A DNA stretch of 64,000 bases from Serpula lacrymans var. lacrymans S7.9 (Eukaryota; Basidiomycota; Agaricomycetes; Boletales; Serpulaceae), in the NCBI RefSeq assembly GCF_000218685.1, contig NW_006763295.1, positions 1,410,430-1,474,429 on the forward strand. Direction: 5' to 3'. The notes beneath the pieces were generated by a model. That model was not told where the DNA came from. It was given only the letters and a program-made list of their open reading frames with translations, and made no database searches. Within the stretch, counting starts at the first letter, position 1; each line of letters starts with the position of its first letter. The position numbers were made by a program, and so were the translations under genes. This document shows, in pieces, positions 29,945-40,463 of the stretch.

Positions 29945-31249
29945 TTGTTATCTAAACCCGTTGAAAATCTGGAGCCCTATCGAGAACCCCGTCCTCTGGT
30001 CACTCCCGACACACCTCCCCCACAATCTCTAGGAGCTGCGGCTGAAGCTCTAGAACCAGACGATCTGTATCAATCAGCAGGACCAGAAAACTTTCCTCCC
30101 CCACCTCCAACTCCAGAACTTGAAAACCAACCCGACGATTGGCTCGATCAGGAATCTTTGGACCTTGAACCTGATCTAGCAGCAGCAATGGCCAACGAAA
30201 CAAATCAAGGAAGTAAAGCTGTCCTTGCCACTCCTCCATTCGAATTCATCGGTAAAAAGGAAACATACGTTGACTGGAAGAACGCGTTAGCAAACTACTT
30301 TTTCGCCTATCCCAGAAGTTTCCAAACCAACTCCTCCAAAATCCTCTTTGCACTATCCCGGATCTCGTCCGATAAAGCCAATGACGCTTGTCACACATGG
30401 AAGGCGAATTTCAACAACAAAACCGCAGTACTAGGAGACCTGTTTGCACCGCGAAATTGGGGAACTATCTCAGAATTCATCAAGGAATTAGATAACGAAT
30501 TCTTGGACCCCCATCTCAAATTAAAAGCAGAGATTGCCCTTCACGATTACGAACAGCGAGAGATGACGGTAGACGCATATTTTGGAGGACTCGAATCCAA
30601 ACTCATGGAAGCGGGATTACCACCAGACGCAGATGAAAGTTATCCATTCATTCACAGTATCCTTCGCCGCAACCTCTCTCAATTCCTTCGTGATCGTATC
30701 TCACAACAGGAAAACCTACCCACCACGTACTTAGAATGGAAGGCAGCGGCAAGGAAATGGGAACAGCGAAATGAAGAACTTAATCTGGAAAGGAAGAGAG
30801 ATAAACCACCTCAACAGAGGCTGCCAATTCAGTACCAACGATATCAACCGCGCTATCAGCAGAACCAACACTACCCTCCGCCACAGCATCGACAGACAGT
30901 ACCGCGAACAGAGACGCGAAGACCACAGTATATCCAACAGCGACCGTATTATACTCCATCTCATAGACCACCGCCCCAGAATGCAGTCCATCCAAACACA
31001 GCAGGAACGTTTGGAGGATCAGGTGTACCTATGGAGATTGGGAGTTCCAACACGCAGAGACAACATCGGCCCAACCCGAATGTTACTTGTTACAACTGTG
31101 GCGAACGAGGCCACATTGCTAGAAATTGCCCACATGGAAAGATGGCAATACGATATATGGAAACGGAGGAAACCAAAGACACTCCCACTACATCGTCATT
31201 AAAAGAAATCGAAGCACCCCCGAAGGATTTTCAGAAAGGTCAGGAGTAA
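29945..31249 (+). CDS. gag: Element 2 Gag
   Basis: Open from 29945; the first in-frame ATG is at 30188 (MANETNQGSK). The 80 or so codons before it are proline-rich and conserved in element 3, so translation may start upstream or be joined to ORF0. The capsid-like domain spans about 30230-30780 (YVDWKNALANYFFAYPRSFQ..., LSQFLRDRI), followed by a Gln/Arg/Tyr/Pro-rich RNA-binding region and one zinc knuckle CYNCGERGHIARNC (CX2CX4HX4C) at about 31090. Stop TAA at 31247-31249. It packages the element's RNA. Confidence 0.88.
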   Translation: MLSKPVENLEPYREPRPLVTPDTPPPQSLGAAAEALEPDDLYQSAGPENFPPPPPTPELENQPDDWLDQESLDLEPDLAAAMANETNQGSKAVLATPPFEFIGKKETYVDWKNALANYFFAYPRSFQTNSSKILFALSRISSDKANDACHTWKANFNNKTAVLGDLFAPRNWGTISEFIKELDNEFLDPHLKLKAEIALHDYEQREMTVDAYFGGLESKLMEAGLPPDADESYPFIHSILRRNLSQFLRDRISQQENLPTTYLEWKAAARKWEQRNEELNLERKRDKPPQQRLPIQYQRYQPRYQQNQHYPPPQHRQTVPRTETRRPQYIQQRPYYTPSHRPPPQNAVHPNTAGTFGGSGVPMEIGSSNTQRQHRPNPNVTCYNCGERGHIARNCPHGKMAIRYMETEETKDTPTTSSLKEIEAPPKDFQKGQE

Positions 31250-34200
31250 GCACGGACTCTCTGACCCGAAATGTTGTATTTAACCCTCGTACATTACCAA
31301 CGACTGCAATGAAACGAGTTGATCAACATCTACGTGCTGTAACCGAAACCTACGCGAAGCCACATTCACCGGAATGGCTGGCCAGACGAATCAAAGACCA
31401 GAAACCAGAAAGAGCAAGAGCTCTGTTACGAAACTGGGCCCATAAAGATCACTACGAGCATATCACCCTGCAGGCGATACAGATGCTGAGGAACCACGAC
31501 GAAGAGAACATTATAGAACGCATCCATGCTTACACCTCGCCGCACCACCCTACGTCAAAACGAAGCCTCCATATCATTTCTCAAGTCACTACCATAGACG
31601 ACAGACAGACATTCACCGTCCCAACCCTTATCGACTCTGGTTGCACCAACTCGGTTATCGATCGAAGCCTGGTTGACAAGTATACCCTCAATACTACGCC
31701 TCTGCCCGTCCCTCTTGACGCTGCAGGAGCCGATGGTCGATCCCAGAAAGTAACACACTATGTCACTCTTCACATCAATGTGAAAGGGAAAGAACATTTG
31801 ATAGATGTCATCGTAGCATCTCTACTTTCACCACGCATACTGCTTGGATACGACTGGTTGATACTGACGAATCCCACAATTGATTGGCGGACCAACAAGA
31901 TTACCTTCCCTGCTGATGATCCGGAGTATCATCCTGAAGAAGGGGATAAAGTTCTAGCCGTCGATCTTGAAACACGAATTATGGAGATAACACAGCTAGA
32001 ATTGAACGCATTCGCCACTAAAAGTCAACAAATCGCCGAATCCTCCGAAAAGGCAAAGTCAAAACTTACTTTCCGAGATGTCGTTCCTCCAATCTACCAT
32101 GAATTCGAACCCGTTTTCACCAAAGAATCATTCGACAAACTTCCCCCGAAACGTCCTTGGGACCATGCAATCGAGTTAATACCCGAAGCTAATGGTCTTG
32201 ACTGCAAAACGTACCCTCTTAGCCGAGACGAACAACACCATCTAGACGAATTCCTTAACGAAAATCTAACAAGTGGACGGATTCGAGTATCCAAATCACC
32301 TTACGCATCACCATTCTTCTTTATCAAAAAGAAAGATGGCTCACTACGCCCTGTCCAAGATTATCGCAAGCTGAATGAGCTTACCATAAAGAATCGCTAC
32401 ACCCTCCCCCTCATATCCGAACTTATCGATAAACTCAAAGGTGCCAATTACTTCACGAAACTAGACGTACGATGGGGATACAACAACGTCCGAATCCAAG
32501 AAGGAGACGAACACAAGGCCGCTTTCAGGACCAATCGCGGCCTGTTCGAACCCCTCGTCATGTTTTTCGGACTTACCAACTCGCCGGCAACCTTCCAGAC
32601 CATGATGGACCACCTCCTAAGAGAACTGATCACGGAAGGAAAAGTTATTGTATATTTAGACGATATTATGATCTTCACGGAAACACTCGAAGAACATCGT
32701 CAAATAGTCACCAAAGTCCTCCGTATCCTGCAACAAAATCAGTTGTATCTCAAACCAGAGAAGTGCGAATTCGAGAAACAGGAAGTCGAGTATTTAGGCA
32801 TGATCATCTCCAAAGACACTATCCGGATGGATCCGTTAAAAGTCGCAGCGGTCGCTGACTGGCCCGCACCAAAGAACAAAAGAGAACTCCAATCATTCTT
32901 AGGGTTCTCCAATTTCTATCGACGATTTGTCAAAGACTACGGACGAATTGCGAAACCACTCACTGTGCTCACCGGAAAAGTTGACTGGACCTGGAAAGAC
33001 GAACAAGAAACGTCCTTTGAAACGTTGAAGAAAACGCTTACTACTGCCCCCACCCTTGCTATACCAAACGACGACGACCCATTCAAACTAGAAACCGACG
33101 CCTCTGACTTCGCTGTAGGAGCCGTCCTGTCCCAGAAACAAAACAACAAATTCAGACCCATAGCATTCCTCTCGAAAGCCCTTACCGCTGCAGAACGAAA
33201 CTATGAAATTTACGACAAAGAAATGCTCGCCGTCATGACGGCGTTAGATGAATGGCGACATCACCTTGTAGGATCGAAACACCCCTTCACCATCTTCACA
33301 GATCACCAAAACCTCCTCTACTTCCGTCAACCTCAGAAATACAATCGACGCCAAGCTCGATGGTCATCCCAGCTTGCAGATTATAATTTTAAGATGGAAC
33401 ACGTCAAAGGAAATCAGAATACGAAGGCCGACCTGTTAAGCAGACGGATCGATCATCCTAAAGGCACAAACGATAATGAGGATCAGATACTTCTCCCAGA
33501 CGTACATTTCGAATTACTTGACACCAACGAAGGATACCTACCAGATATACGTCAAAGCTTCCAGAAACAAGACGACGTAGTAAAGAAGAACTTGAGAGAG
33601 AAGCCGGATACCTGGAAGATGAAGGATAGGATCGTCTGGATCAAGAGAGAGTCCGCGACGAGTTCCTACCCGATCCCTTTAGCTGACCGAGTATACGTTC
33701 CCCGAAATCACGAACTAAGGGCGCGAATATTGAAAGATCATCACGACGAAGCCCTAGCCGGGCACCCAGGAGAAAGAACGATGTTTGAACGAGTAAACCG
33801 AGAGCTCTGGTGGCCAAGTCTTCGTACAGATATCAGACGGTATGTACGAGGATGCGAGAGTTGTCAACGCACCAAGGCACATCGGACAAAGACTAACGCC
33901 CCTCTACACCCGAACCCGATACCAGATCGGCCTTGGCAGATTATCACCACCGATCTCATAGGCGCATTACCGGAATCCAAGGGCTACACCGCCGTTCAGG
34001 TCTTTGTTGACCGATTTAGTAAAATGGCCCATTTCGTCCCCACCTTCGTCACTCTCGACTCGGCCGGTTATGCACGTCAACTCCGAGATAATGTAATACG
34101 ACTCCACGGAATTCCTGAAAAGATCATCTCCGATCGAGGTCCTCAATTCATGTCTCGATTCACAAAAGACTTCTACGACCTAATGGGGATAACACCAGGC

Positions 34201-35142
34201 CTCTCTACAGGCTATCACCCTCAAACAGACGGACAATCCGAACGGATCAACCAGGATCTAGAGCACTACCTCCGCGTTTTTATAAATCATCGACAAGATG
34301 ACTGGGCAGACTGGCTCTCCATTGCTGAGTTTACATACAACAACCACCTCCACACCGCAACGAATCAAACGCCTTTCTTTTTGAACTATGGGTTACACCC
34401 AAGAACAAATATCACCACCGCGTTATCCCCTCGCTCCGCTTCTGCAGCAGAATTTAGCGAACAAATGAAAAAACTCCACGATATCACGAAATCCTCCCTT
34501 CTTGTAGCAAACGAGAATCTGAAGAAGTATTACGACCGCAAGAAGTCCCCCTCCCAGGAGTACCAAGTTGGCGACAAAGTCTGGTTAGAAGGGCATAACA
34601 TCACAACGAATAGACCAATGAAGAAATTGGACGATAAACGCTTCGGACCTTTCAAAGTCACCCAAAAGGTCGGACCCTCCGCGTACCAACTCGACATCCC
34701 TAAAAGTTGGAAGTCCATTCACCCCGTATTCAACGAAGCCATCCTTTCCCCATACCACGCTCCCGAATTCATCAATCAACCAATTTCCTCGCGACCACCA
34801 CCCGAGATCGTGGAAGGAATAGACGAATACGAAGTAGAGAGTATAATCGCTTCCAGACCGACCAAACTGAAAGGTAGTAAACTCGACTACCTCATTCACT
34901 GGCATGGTTATCCAGTCTCCGAACGAACTTGGGAACCCGACACCAATCTTACGCATGTCGCTGATCTACTCGCCGCCTTTCATAAAACAAATCCAGCCGC
35001 CCCTCGGATTATTACCGCTTCTCTCCACTTCCGTCCTTACGAAAACTACACCGCCACTTCCAAACCTCCCATGCTCTTTGATTGGATTAGTAACAAGTTC
35101 CAAAGTGCCGCATCCGGACTCATGAGGACACGAGTCTTATAA
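31126..35142 (+). CDS. pol: Element 2 Pol polyprotein with chromodomain
   Basis: Open frame of 1338 codons overlapping Gag by 124 nt in the -1 frame; the real Gag-Pol junction is probably near 31231. Protease TLIDSGCTNSVID (about 31627); reverse transcriptase with YASPFFFIKKKDGSLRPVQD and YLDDIMIF (about 32655); RNase H with DKEMLAVMTALDEWRHHL and TDHQNLLYF; integrase with zinc finger HPGERT..CESCQRTK and core TTDLIGALP, ISDRGPQFMS, TDGQSERINQD; chromodomain near 34820-34950 (EYEVESIIASRP, WHGYPVSERTWEP). No internal stops. Stop at 35140-35142, just before the polypurine tract. Confidence 0.95.
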   Translation: MPTWKDGNTIYGNGGNQRHSHYIVIKRNRSTPEGFSERSGVSTDSLTRNVVFNPRTLPTTAMKRVDQHLRAVTETYAKPHSPEWLARRIKDQKPERARALLRNWAHKDHYEHITLQAIQMLRNHDEENIIERIHAYTSPHHPTSKRSLHIISQVTTIDDRQTFTVPTLIDSGCTNSVIDRSLVDKYTLNTTPLPVPLDAAGADGRSQKVTHYVTLHINVKGKEHLIDVIVASLLSPRILLGYDWLILTNPTIDWRTNKITFPADDPEYHPEEGDKVLAVDLETRIMEITQLELNAFATKSQQIAESSEKAKSKLTFRDVVPPIYHEFEPVFTKESFDKLPPKRPWDHAIELIPEANGLDCKTYPLSRDEQHHLDEFLNENLTSGRIRVSKSPYASPFFFIKKKDGSLRPVQDYRKLNELTIKNRYTLPLISELIDKLKGANYFTKLDVRWGYNNVRIQEGDEHKAAFRTNRGLFEPLVMFFGLTNSPATFQTMMDHLLRELITEGKVIVYLDDIMIFTETLEEHRQIVTKVLRILQQNQLYLKPEKCEFEKQEVEYLGMIISKDTIRMDPLKVAAVADWPAPKNKRELQSFLGFSNFYRRFVKDYGRIAKPLTVLTGKVDWTWKDEQETSFETLKKTLTTAPTLAIPNDDDPFKLETDASDFAVGAVLSQKQNNKFRPIAFLSKALTAAERNYEIYDKEMLAVMTALDEWRHHLVGSKHPFTIFTDHQNLLYFRQPQKYNRRQARWSSQLADYNFKMEHVKGNQNTKADLLSRRIDHPKGTNDNEDQILLPDVHFELLDTNEGYLPDIRQSFQKQDDVVKKNLREKPDTWKMKDRIVWIKRESATSSYPIPLADRVYVPRNHELRARILKDHHDEALAGHPGERTMFERVNRELWWPSLRTDIRRYVRGCESCQRTKAHRTKTNAPLHPNPIPDRPWQIITTDLIGALPESKGYTAVQVFVDRFSKMAHFVPTFVTLDSAGYARQLRDNVIRLHGIPEKIISDRGPQFMSRFTKDFYDLMGITPGLSTGYHPQTDGQSERINQDLEHYLRVFINHRQDDWADWLSIAEFTYNNHLHTATNQTPFFLNYGLHPRTNITTALSPRSASAAEFSEQMKKLHDITKSSLLVANENLKKYYDRKKSPSQEYQVGDKVWLEGHNITTNRPMKKLDDKRFGPFKVTQKVGPSAYQLDIPKSWKSIHPVFNEAILSPYHAPEFINQPISSRPPPEIVEGIDEYEVESIIASRPTKLKGSKLDYLIHWHGYPVSERTWEPDTNLTHVADLLAAFHKTNPAAPRIITASLHFRPYENYTATSKPPMLFDWISNKFQSAASGLMRTRVL
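31225..31231 (+). promoter_or_regulatory. Candidate -1 frameshift site GGATTTT
   Basis: In the gag frame it reads G GAT TTT, 15 nt before the Gag stop codon. A -1 slip here enters the pol frame (GGA TTT TCA GAA AGG). The heptamer is a known, less canonical slippery sequence (used by red clover necrotic mosaic virus). Element 3 keeps it. Other sites in the gag-pol overlap cannot be excluded. Confidence 0.5.
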
Positions 35143-35154
35143 AAGGGGAGCTAA
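35141..35154 (+). other. Element 2 polypurine tract
   Basis: AAAAGGGGAGCTAA directly before the 3' LTR. The same tract precedes the element 3 LTR. Confidence 0.75.
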
Positions 35155-35781
35155 TGTGAGGAATCGATTTTTCTTATCGCATTCCCGTCATGTCGTGGTT
35201 AACAGACTCAATCCCCGTCACTCCTCTTGCCCTTGGACTGGAGATTACAGCAGGTGTCTTATTACTTTTATCATTTTTCTTCTTATTCTCTCTTCACACT
35301 CACGTTCTATCATACCTACAACGAGGTAGACTCGTTGTCGACCCTCGAGAAGATATCCAGATGACATAGTCACGATCCAGTGCTATGTCTGGGAATACTT
35401 CGGAGGAATATTGATAAGCGAAGAAGGTTGTGAGTCAGCGCCTTCTCATGGGCTTACTGATACAGCCAATCGTACATCCCTTACCAATACACTTTCTCGT
35501 ACGATTAGTAAAGACGATAGATCGGACCACTTTCTTCCTTTTTCTTATTGGTTAGCTAGCTGGTCAGACCACTTTCTCAGTACTTCCCTTTCTCGGTCTG
35601 ACCATCGTCGTTCACTATATAGAGAAGTACATACTTGATGTATTGTTCTCCAGTTCAATATTAGTTTGGATTTGCGCTCTTACCGATACTCTTCATTCTC
35701 ATACTCTGATTCACCGCCTTCAAGAAAGGACTTGACCAGACATTGGGCTTTGTTATATAGCTTCGTATTTGTTGCCTGACA
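35155..35781 (+). repeat. Element 2 3' LTR
   Basis: 627 bp, identical to the 5' LTR except TATCATACC for TATCGTACC and ATACACTT for ATACGCTT. Preceded by the polypurine tract. Confidence 0.95.
35190..35369 (+). CDS. LTR-encoded small membrane peptide (element 2, 3' LTR)
   Basis: Same 59-codon ORF in the U3 of the 3' LTR; one of the two LTR-LTR differences falls in it. It begins 48 nt after the Pol stop, within the genomic RNA, in the position an envelope gene takes in retroviruses. Translation would need a subgenomic message or reinitiation. No similarity to any envelope protein is seen. Function unknown. Confidence 0.6.
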   Translation: MSWLTDSIPVTPLALGLEITAGVLLLLSFFFLFSLHTHVLSYLQRGRLVVDPREDIQMT

Positions 35782-37110
35782 GAATGCTATGGGTCTGAAT
35801 TTATTGTTCTGTTTTTGGGATAGGACAGCTCCTACAGCAAAGTCAGAGGTGCTGGTTTCTAGTTTAAACGGGTCGTTGTCATTTGGTATAGCAAGGGTGG
35901 GGGCAGTAGTGAGTGTTCTCTTCAATGTTTCAAAAGATGTCTCTTGTTCGTCCTTCCAGATCCAGTCAACCTTTCCAGTGAGCACAGTGAGCGGCTTTGC
36001 GATTTTCCTGTAGTCTTTGACAAATCGCCGATAGAAGTTGGAGAATCCTAGGAATGATTGAAGTTCTCTTTTGTTCTTTGGTGCTGGCCAATCGGAAACT
36101 GCTGCAACTTTTAACAGATCCATACAGATAGTGTCTTTGGAAATGATCATGCCTAGGTACTCGACTTCCTGTTTCTCAAATTCGCATTTGTCCGGTTTGA
36201 GATACAACTGGTTATGCTGCAGAATGCGAAGGACTTTGGTGACTATTTGGCGATGTTCCTCAAGTGTCTCTGTGAAGATCATGATATTGTCTAGGTATAC
36301 AATAACTTTTCCTTCCATGATCAGTTCTCTGAGGAGGTGGTCCATCATTGTTTGGAAGGTTGCCGGTGAGTTGGTAAGTCCGAAGAACATGACAAGGGGT
36401 TTGAACAGGCCGCAATTGGTCCTGAAAGCGGCCTTATGTTTGTCTCCTTCTTGGTTTCGGACATTGTTGTATCCCCATCGTACATCTAGCTTTGTGAAGT
36501 AGCTGGCACCTTTGAGTTTATCAATGAGTTCGGATATGAGGGGGAGGGTGCAGTGATTCTTTATGGTAAGCTCGTTCAGCTTGCGATAGTCTTGGACAGG
36601 GCATAGCGAACCATCTTTCTTCTTGATAAAGAAGAATGGGGATGCATAGGGTGACTTGGATACTCGGATTTGTCCACTCTTCAGATTTTTGTCAAGGAAT
36701 TCGTCTAGATGGTGTTGTTCATCTCGGCTAAGAGGATACATTTTGCAGTCAAGACCATTAGCCTCAGGTACTAATTCAATGGCGTGGTCCCAAGGGCGTT
36801 TTGGGGGAAGTTTGTTGAATGATTCTTTGGTAAAGATGGGTTCAAATTCATGGTAGACTGGGGGGACGATGTCTCGGAAGGTGAGTTTTGACTTTGCCCT
36901 TTTGGAGGACTCAGCTATCTGTTGACTTTTAGTGGCAAAGGTGTTCAATTCCAACTGTGTTATCGCCATGATCCGTGTTTCAAGATTGACGAGCCCTTGC
37001 TCTTTCTGGTTTCTGGTTTTTGATTTGTCTGGCCAACCATTCTGGTGAATGTGGCTCTGCATAGTTTTTGGTTACCACATGTAGATGTTGATCAACTTGA
37101 TTCATTGCAG
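35782..37110 (-). pseudogene. Element 3 Pol, N-terminal part, protease deleted
   Basis: Reverse transcriptase is still largely open: YASPFFFIKKKDGSLCPVQD, then YLDNIMIFTETLEEH, where the second catalytic Asp of YLDD is Asn. Upstream, the sequence jumps from KNQKEQ (equivalent to about 31410 in element 2) straight to LVNLETRIMAIT (about 31960), a deletion of roughly 545 bp that removes the protease. Element 2 interrupts it at 35782. Confidence 0.88.
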
Positions 37111-37164
37111 TTATTGGTAGTGTACAAGAGTTAGATACAACATTACAGGTCAGAGAGTCTGTGC

Positions 37165-38440
37165 TTACTCCTGACCATTCTGAAAATCCTTCGGAGGCAC
37201 TTCAATCTCTTTCAATGATGATGTAGTGGGAGTGTCTTTGGTTTCCTCCGTTTCCATATAACGTATTGCCACCTTTCTGTGTGGACAATTCCTAGAAATG
37301 TGGCCTTGCTCACCGCAATTGTAACAAATAATGTTCGGGTTGGGCCAACATTGTCTCTGCGTGTTCAAACTCCCAATCTCCATAGGTACACATAATCCTT
37401 TAAATGTTCCTGCTGTGTTTGGATGGACTGCATTCTGGGGCGGCGGCCTCTGTGGTGGAGTATAATATGATTGTTGTTGGATATACTGTGGTCTTCGCGT
37501 CTCTGTACGTGGTACTGCTTGTTGATGCTGTGGCGGCGGGTAGTTCCAATTTTGTTGATAACGCGGTTGATATTGTTGGTACTGAGGTGGCGGTAGTCTC
37601 TGTTGTGGGGGTCTGTCTCTCCTCCTTTCCAGACCAAGTTCTTCATTTTGCTGCTCCCACTTCCTGGCTGCTACCTTCCATTCTGAGTACGTGGTTGGTA
37701 GGTTTTCTTGTTGCAAAATACGATCACAAAGGAATTGAGAGAGGTTGCGGCGAAGGATACTGTGAATGAATGGATAACTTTCATGTGCATTTGGTGGCAA
37801 TCCTGCTTCCATAAGTTTGGATTCAAGTCCTCCAAAGTAGGTGTCAACCATCATCTCTCTTTGCTTGTAGCTATGAAGCGCAATTTCTGCTTTCAACTTG
37901 AGATGAGGGTCCAGGAATTTGTTATCTAATTCCTTGATAAACTCCGAGATAGTTTCCCAATTTAGTGGTGCAAATAAGTCTCCTAGTACCGTGGTTCTGT
38001 CGTTGAAATTTGCCTTCTAAGTGTGGCAGGCGTCATTGGCTTTATCGGACAAGATTTGAGATAATGCAAAAAGGATTTTGGAGGAGTTGGTTTGGAAACT
38101 TTTGGGATAAGCAAAAAAGTAGTTTGCTAATGCATTTTTCCAGTCATGGTATATTTTCTTTTTGCCAATGAATTTGAATGGAGGAGAAGCAAGGACAGCC
38201 TTGCTGCCTTGATTGGATTCGTCGGTCATTCTTGCTGCTAGATCAGGTTCAAGGTCCAGAGATTCTTGATCGAACCAATTATCAGGTTGGTTTTCGGGTA
38301 ATGGATTCTGGGGTGGGGGAGGAAAGTCTTCCGGTCCTGCGGATTGATATAGATCGTCAGGTTCCAGGGCTTCTGCGGCAGCTCCTAAAGATTGTGGGGG
38401 AGGTGTTCCGGGAGTGACAAGAGGACGGGGCTCTTAATAA
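37165..38440 (-). pseudogene. Element 3 Gag
   Basis: Matches element 2 Gag through the capsid domain and the zinc knuckle (CYNCGEQGHISRNC near 37315). Broken by a stop near 38016 (TAG in place of a Trp codon) and by stops in the proline-rich N-terminal region near 38435. Confidence 0.85.
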
Positions 38441-38456
38441 GGCTCCAGTTTTAACA

Positions 38457-40326
38457 AGTTAGATAATGAGTCTTTGTTTAATTAAAGTCAGGGTCAAATA
38501 CAAAGTTACTGGGAAAATCTCCTCCTTCTGCTTCTTGAGGTCTCCAATACTCTATGTTTCCAGTAGACCCTTTGCTTTCTGACTCTGTCCCTTCGTCTGA
38601 TCCGTCTCCAACTATATCTTCCAATGAGCTTCCCATTTCTAATTTGATTCTTTCCGTGCAAGGTGCAAAAAGTTGCTTGACTGATGGGATGAGTGGTGTC
38701 TCTCCTCTTCGACCTTGGTAGGTGTATGAGTATTGCGAGTAGATACAAGTTTGTGGACTGTGATTAACAACGGCTCAGAGGTCGCTTTGGATAACGGTAA
38801 CAATGAAGCGCTCGGGGTAGTCTGATTGCTGATTAACGACGAACAGTGTGAGAATTTCTAAGACCCAGTAATACTTCTCAATGTATTCCGAGACATATCA
38901 GATATTGTCGATTTTGGTTGTGTAGTCTTCTCTGTCACAGAATTTCCTCTGTGCGGTTGCAATGAGCTGATCAAATTGAGCTAATCCAGCAACAACTCGT
39001 TGAATGTGATATTTGGTAGAAGACGTAACAATGACAATAGAAGTACTATGTTGAAGACCAAAATGTGGTCCAAATGCGTCAAGATCTTCGACTTGGGGGA
39101 GATAGAGAGTACAATGGAGTCATGTCAAATAATGGATAATAGAAAGATTGTTGAGGTGGTTGCTGATACAAAAGTACTGGATGGGTTGATAATGGACTGG
39201 AGAGGCGGAGTAGATGTTGTAGTAGTCTTCGGTAAAAAACAAAGAAGGGATGTTGTAGGTGGGTTCTTCGTAGGGCCTCTTCCTTAGAACAATACCGCAA
39301 AGCAAGGTGTGTTCAAAATTGTAGGGGAGGAGTCGACTGGGTATGTCTGGGAATGAAAAAGGGCAAATACAATAAAGTTCGAGGAGAGAGGGAATATATA
39401 TCTTGTGAAATGAGATGTAAATTTCGTTCCTGTACGTTGGCTGCTCCTTTCAAAAGCTTAACCCTCTGAGTGTTCTCGTAACTTGGGCTTACTAGACTCT
39501 CGAAGTAGTCACTCAACGGAATTTGTCCGTGCTGCAGGAATATGAAGATTAAAAGTTCTCTCCATGCCTTGTCTAAGATGTTGGAGTACCTCCTCAAGGC
39601 TCCTAGAATTTCTCCTACAGATGGCAGAATGGTAAAATATAGATTGTGTGACAACACCAACAAGACACAGTCTTGGGGCACTGGAGCACAATGAAAACAA
39701 CACTCAAAAGAAGAGGAAGAGGTGGAAGTGGTTACCCATTAGGATTCAACAAGTTAGTTGTTGGTAGACAACAGGAGGACTCGCTGAGTCCTTCCCCATG
39801 TATTGCTCCTGTATATATACTAAAATACATGAGGTACTGTACAGTTGTAAATAAAGTTTAAAGTCCGATGTCTAGCATGTGACTGGTCACATGATGAGTC
39901 TAGACACTGGTCAGGTGATGTGTCACATGATTGGTATGTGACTATGAAAAGTTGAAAATGTAAAGTAAAGTAAATGGTCACATGACTGGTCATATGACTT
40001 GGAAAAAGTAAAAGTAAAAGTAAAAGTACAAAAAAGTGAAGCGTAAGTAGGTGCTGGTATGTCAATTGTAACAGATTGGGTGAGAGCAAGGGTGTTGTTT
40101 ATGTCGAGGATGATTTCCTCGATTGGATCGATTGGAGAAGACGAAGCAGAGGAGTTTTGATAAAGTTCAGTGATCTGCTCGACCGTTCCTTCTGCGTCTG
40201 GGGTACGAGCTTCGGTAGGGACAGAGAGGACCGGGAGCGGCTTGTTGAGGGCTGCAAGGAAGTCTCTCTGGTGTCTGCGGTCCGCTTCTGACACCCACTC
40301 TTCTGAGTGCTGTTGGGACGTAGACA
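38457..40326 (-). pseudogene. Element 3 ORF0 remnant
   Basis: Counterpart of element 2 ORF0, with an ATG at 40326 (MSTSQQHSEEWVSEADRRH). Split by a solo LTR at 39647-40073 in the stretch after LALTQS. The later frame continues as NLYFTILPSVGEILG and DYFESLVSPSYENTQRVKLL. Several stops are present, and the acidic tail survives as fragments near 38560-38640. Confidence 0.7.
39647..40073 (+). repeat. Solo LTR of a third LTR family
   Basis: 427 bp, TGTGACAA...TTGTAACA, flanked by perfect GATTG duplications (39642-39646 and 40074-40078). Contains TATATATACT near 39813 and several TCACATGA-type palindromes (39888-40000), then tandem AAAAGT repeats. It inserted into element 3 ORF0. Orientation is uncertain; the plus strand is given because the TATA-like box reads that way. 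Confidence 0.85.
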
Positions 40327-40463
40327 TGGTGAAGGTAAATGATGTCACTGATGAGCTCGGTCTGAAGATATCGGATGATGGCAAAGAGTGCGAGGAATTG
40401 GACGAGAGTGGTGATGGTAGATGAGATTGAGATGTTCAGTTTGAGGGGACTGGATGGTGATAG

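Larger units (their letters stand above)
27548..35781 (+). mobile_element. Element 2: young, complete Ty3/gypsy chromovirus
   Basis: An 8234-bp element with two 627-bp LTRs that differ at only two sites (both CG to CA), flanked by the perfect duplication GAATG (27543-27547 and 35782-35786). It lies inside element 3 in the opposite orientation. Order: LTR, self-priming site, ORF0, Gag, Pol with chromodomain, polypurine tract, LTR. Gag and Pol are open, so it is a recent insertion and may still be mobile. Confidence 0.95.

Noticed and set aside
32472..32858. 128-codon plus-strand ORF inside element 2 pol
   Set aside because: Shadow frame of the RT domain with no independent support.
39881..40025. 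Repeated TCACATGA and AAAAGT motifs taken as a possible satellite
   Set aside because: Spacing is irregular and the block is bounded by an LTR with perfect target duplications, so it is internal LTR sequence.
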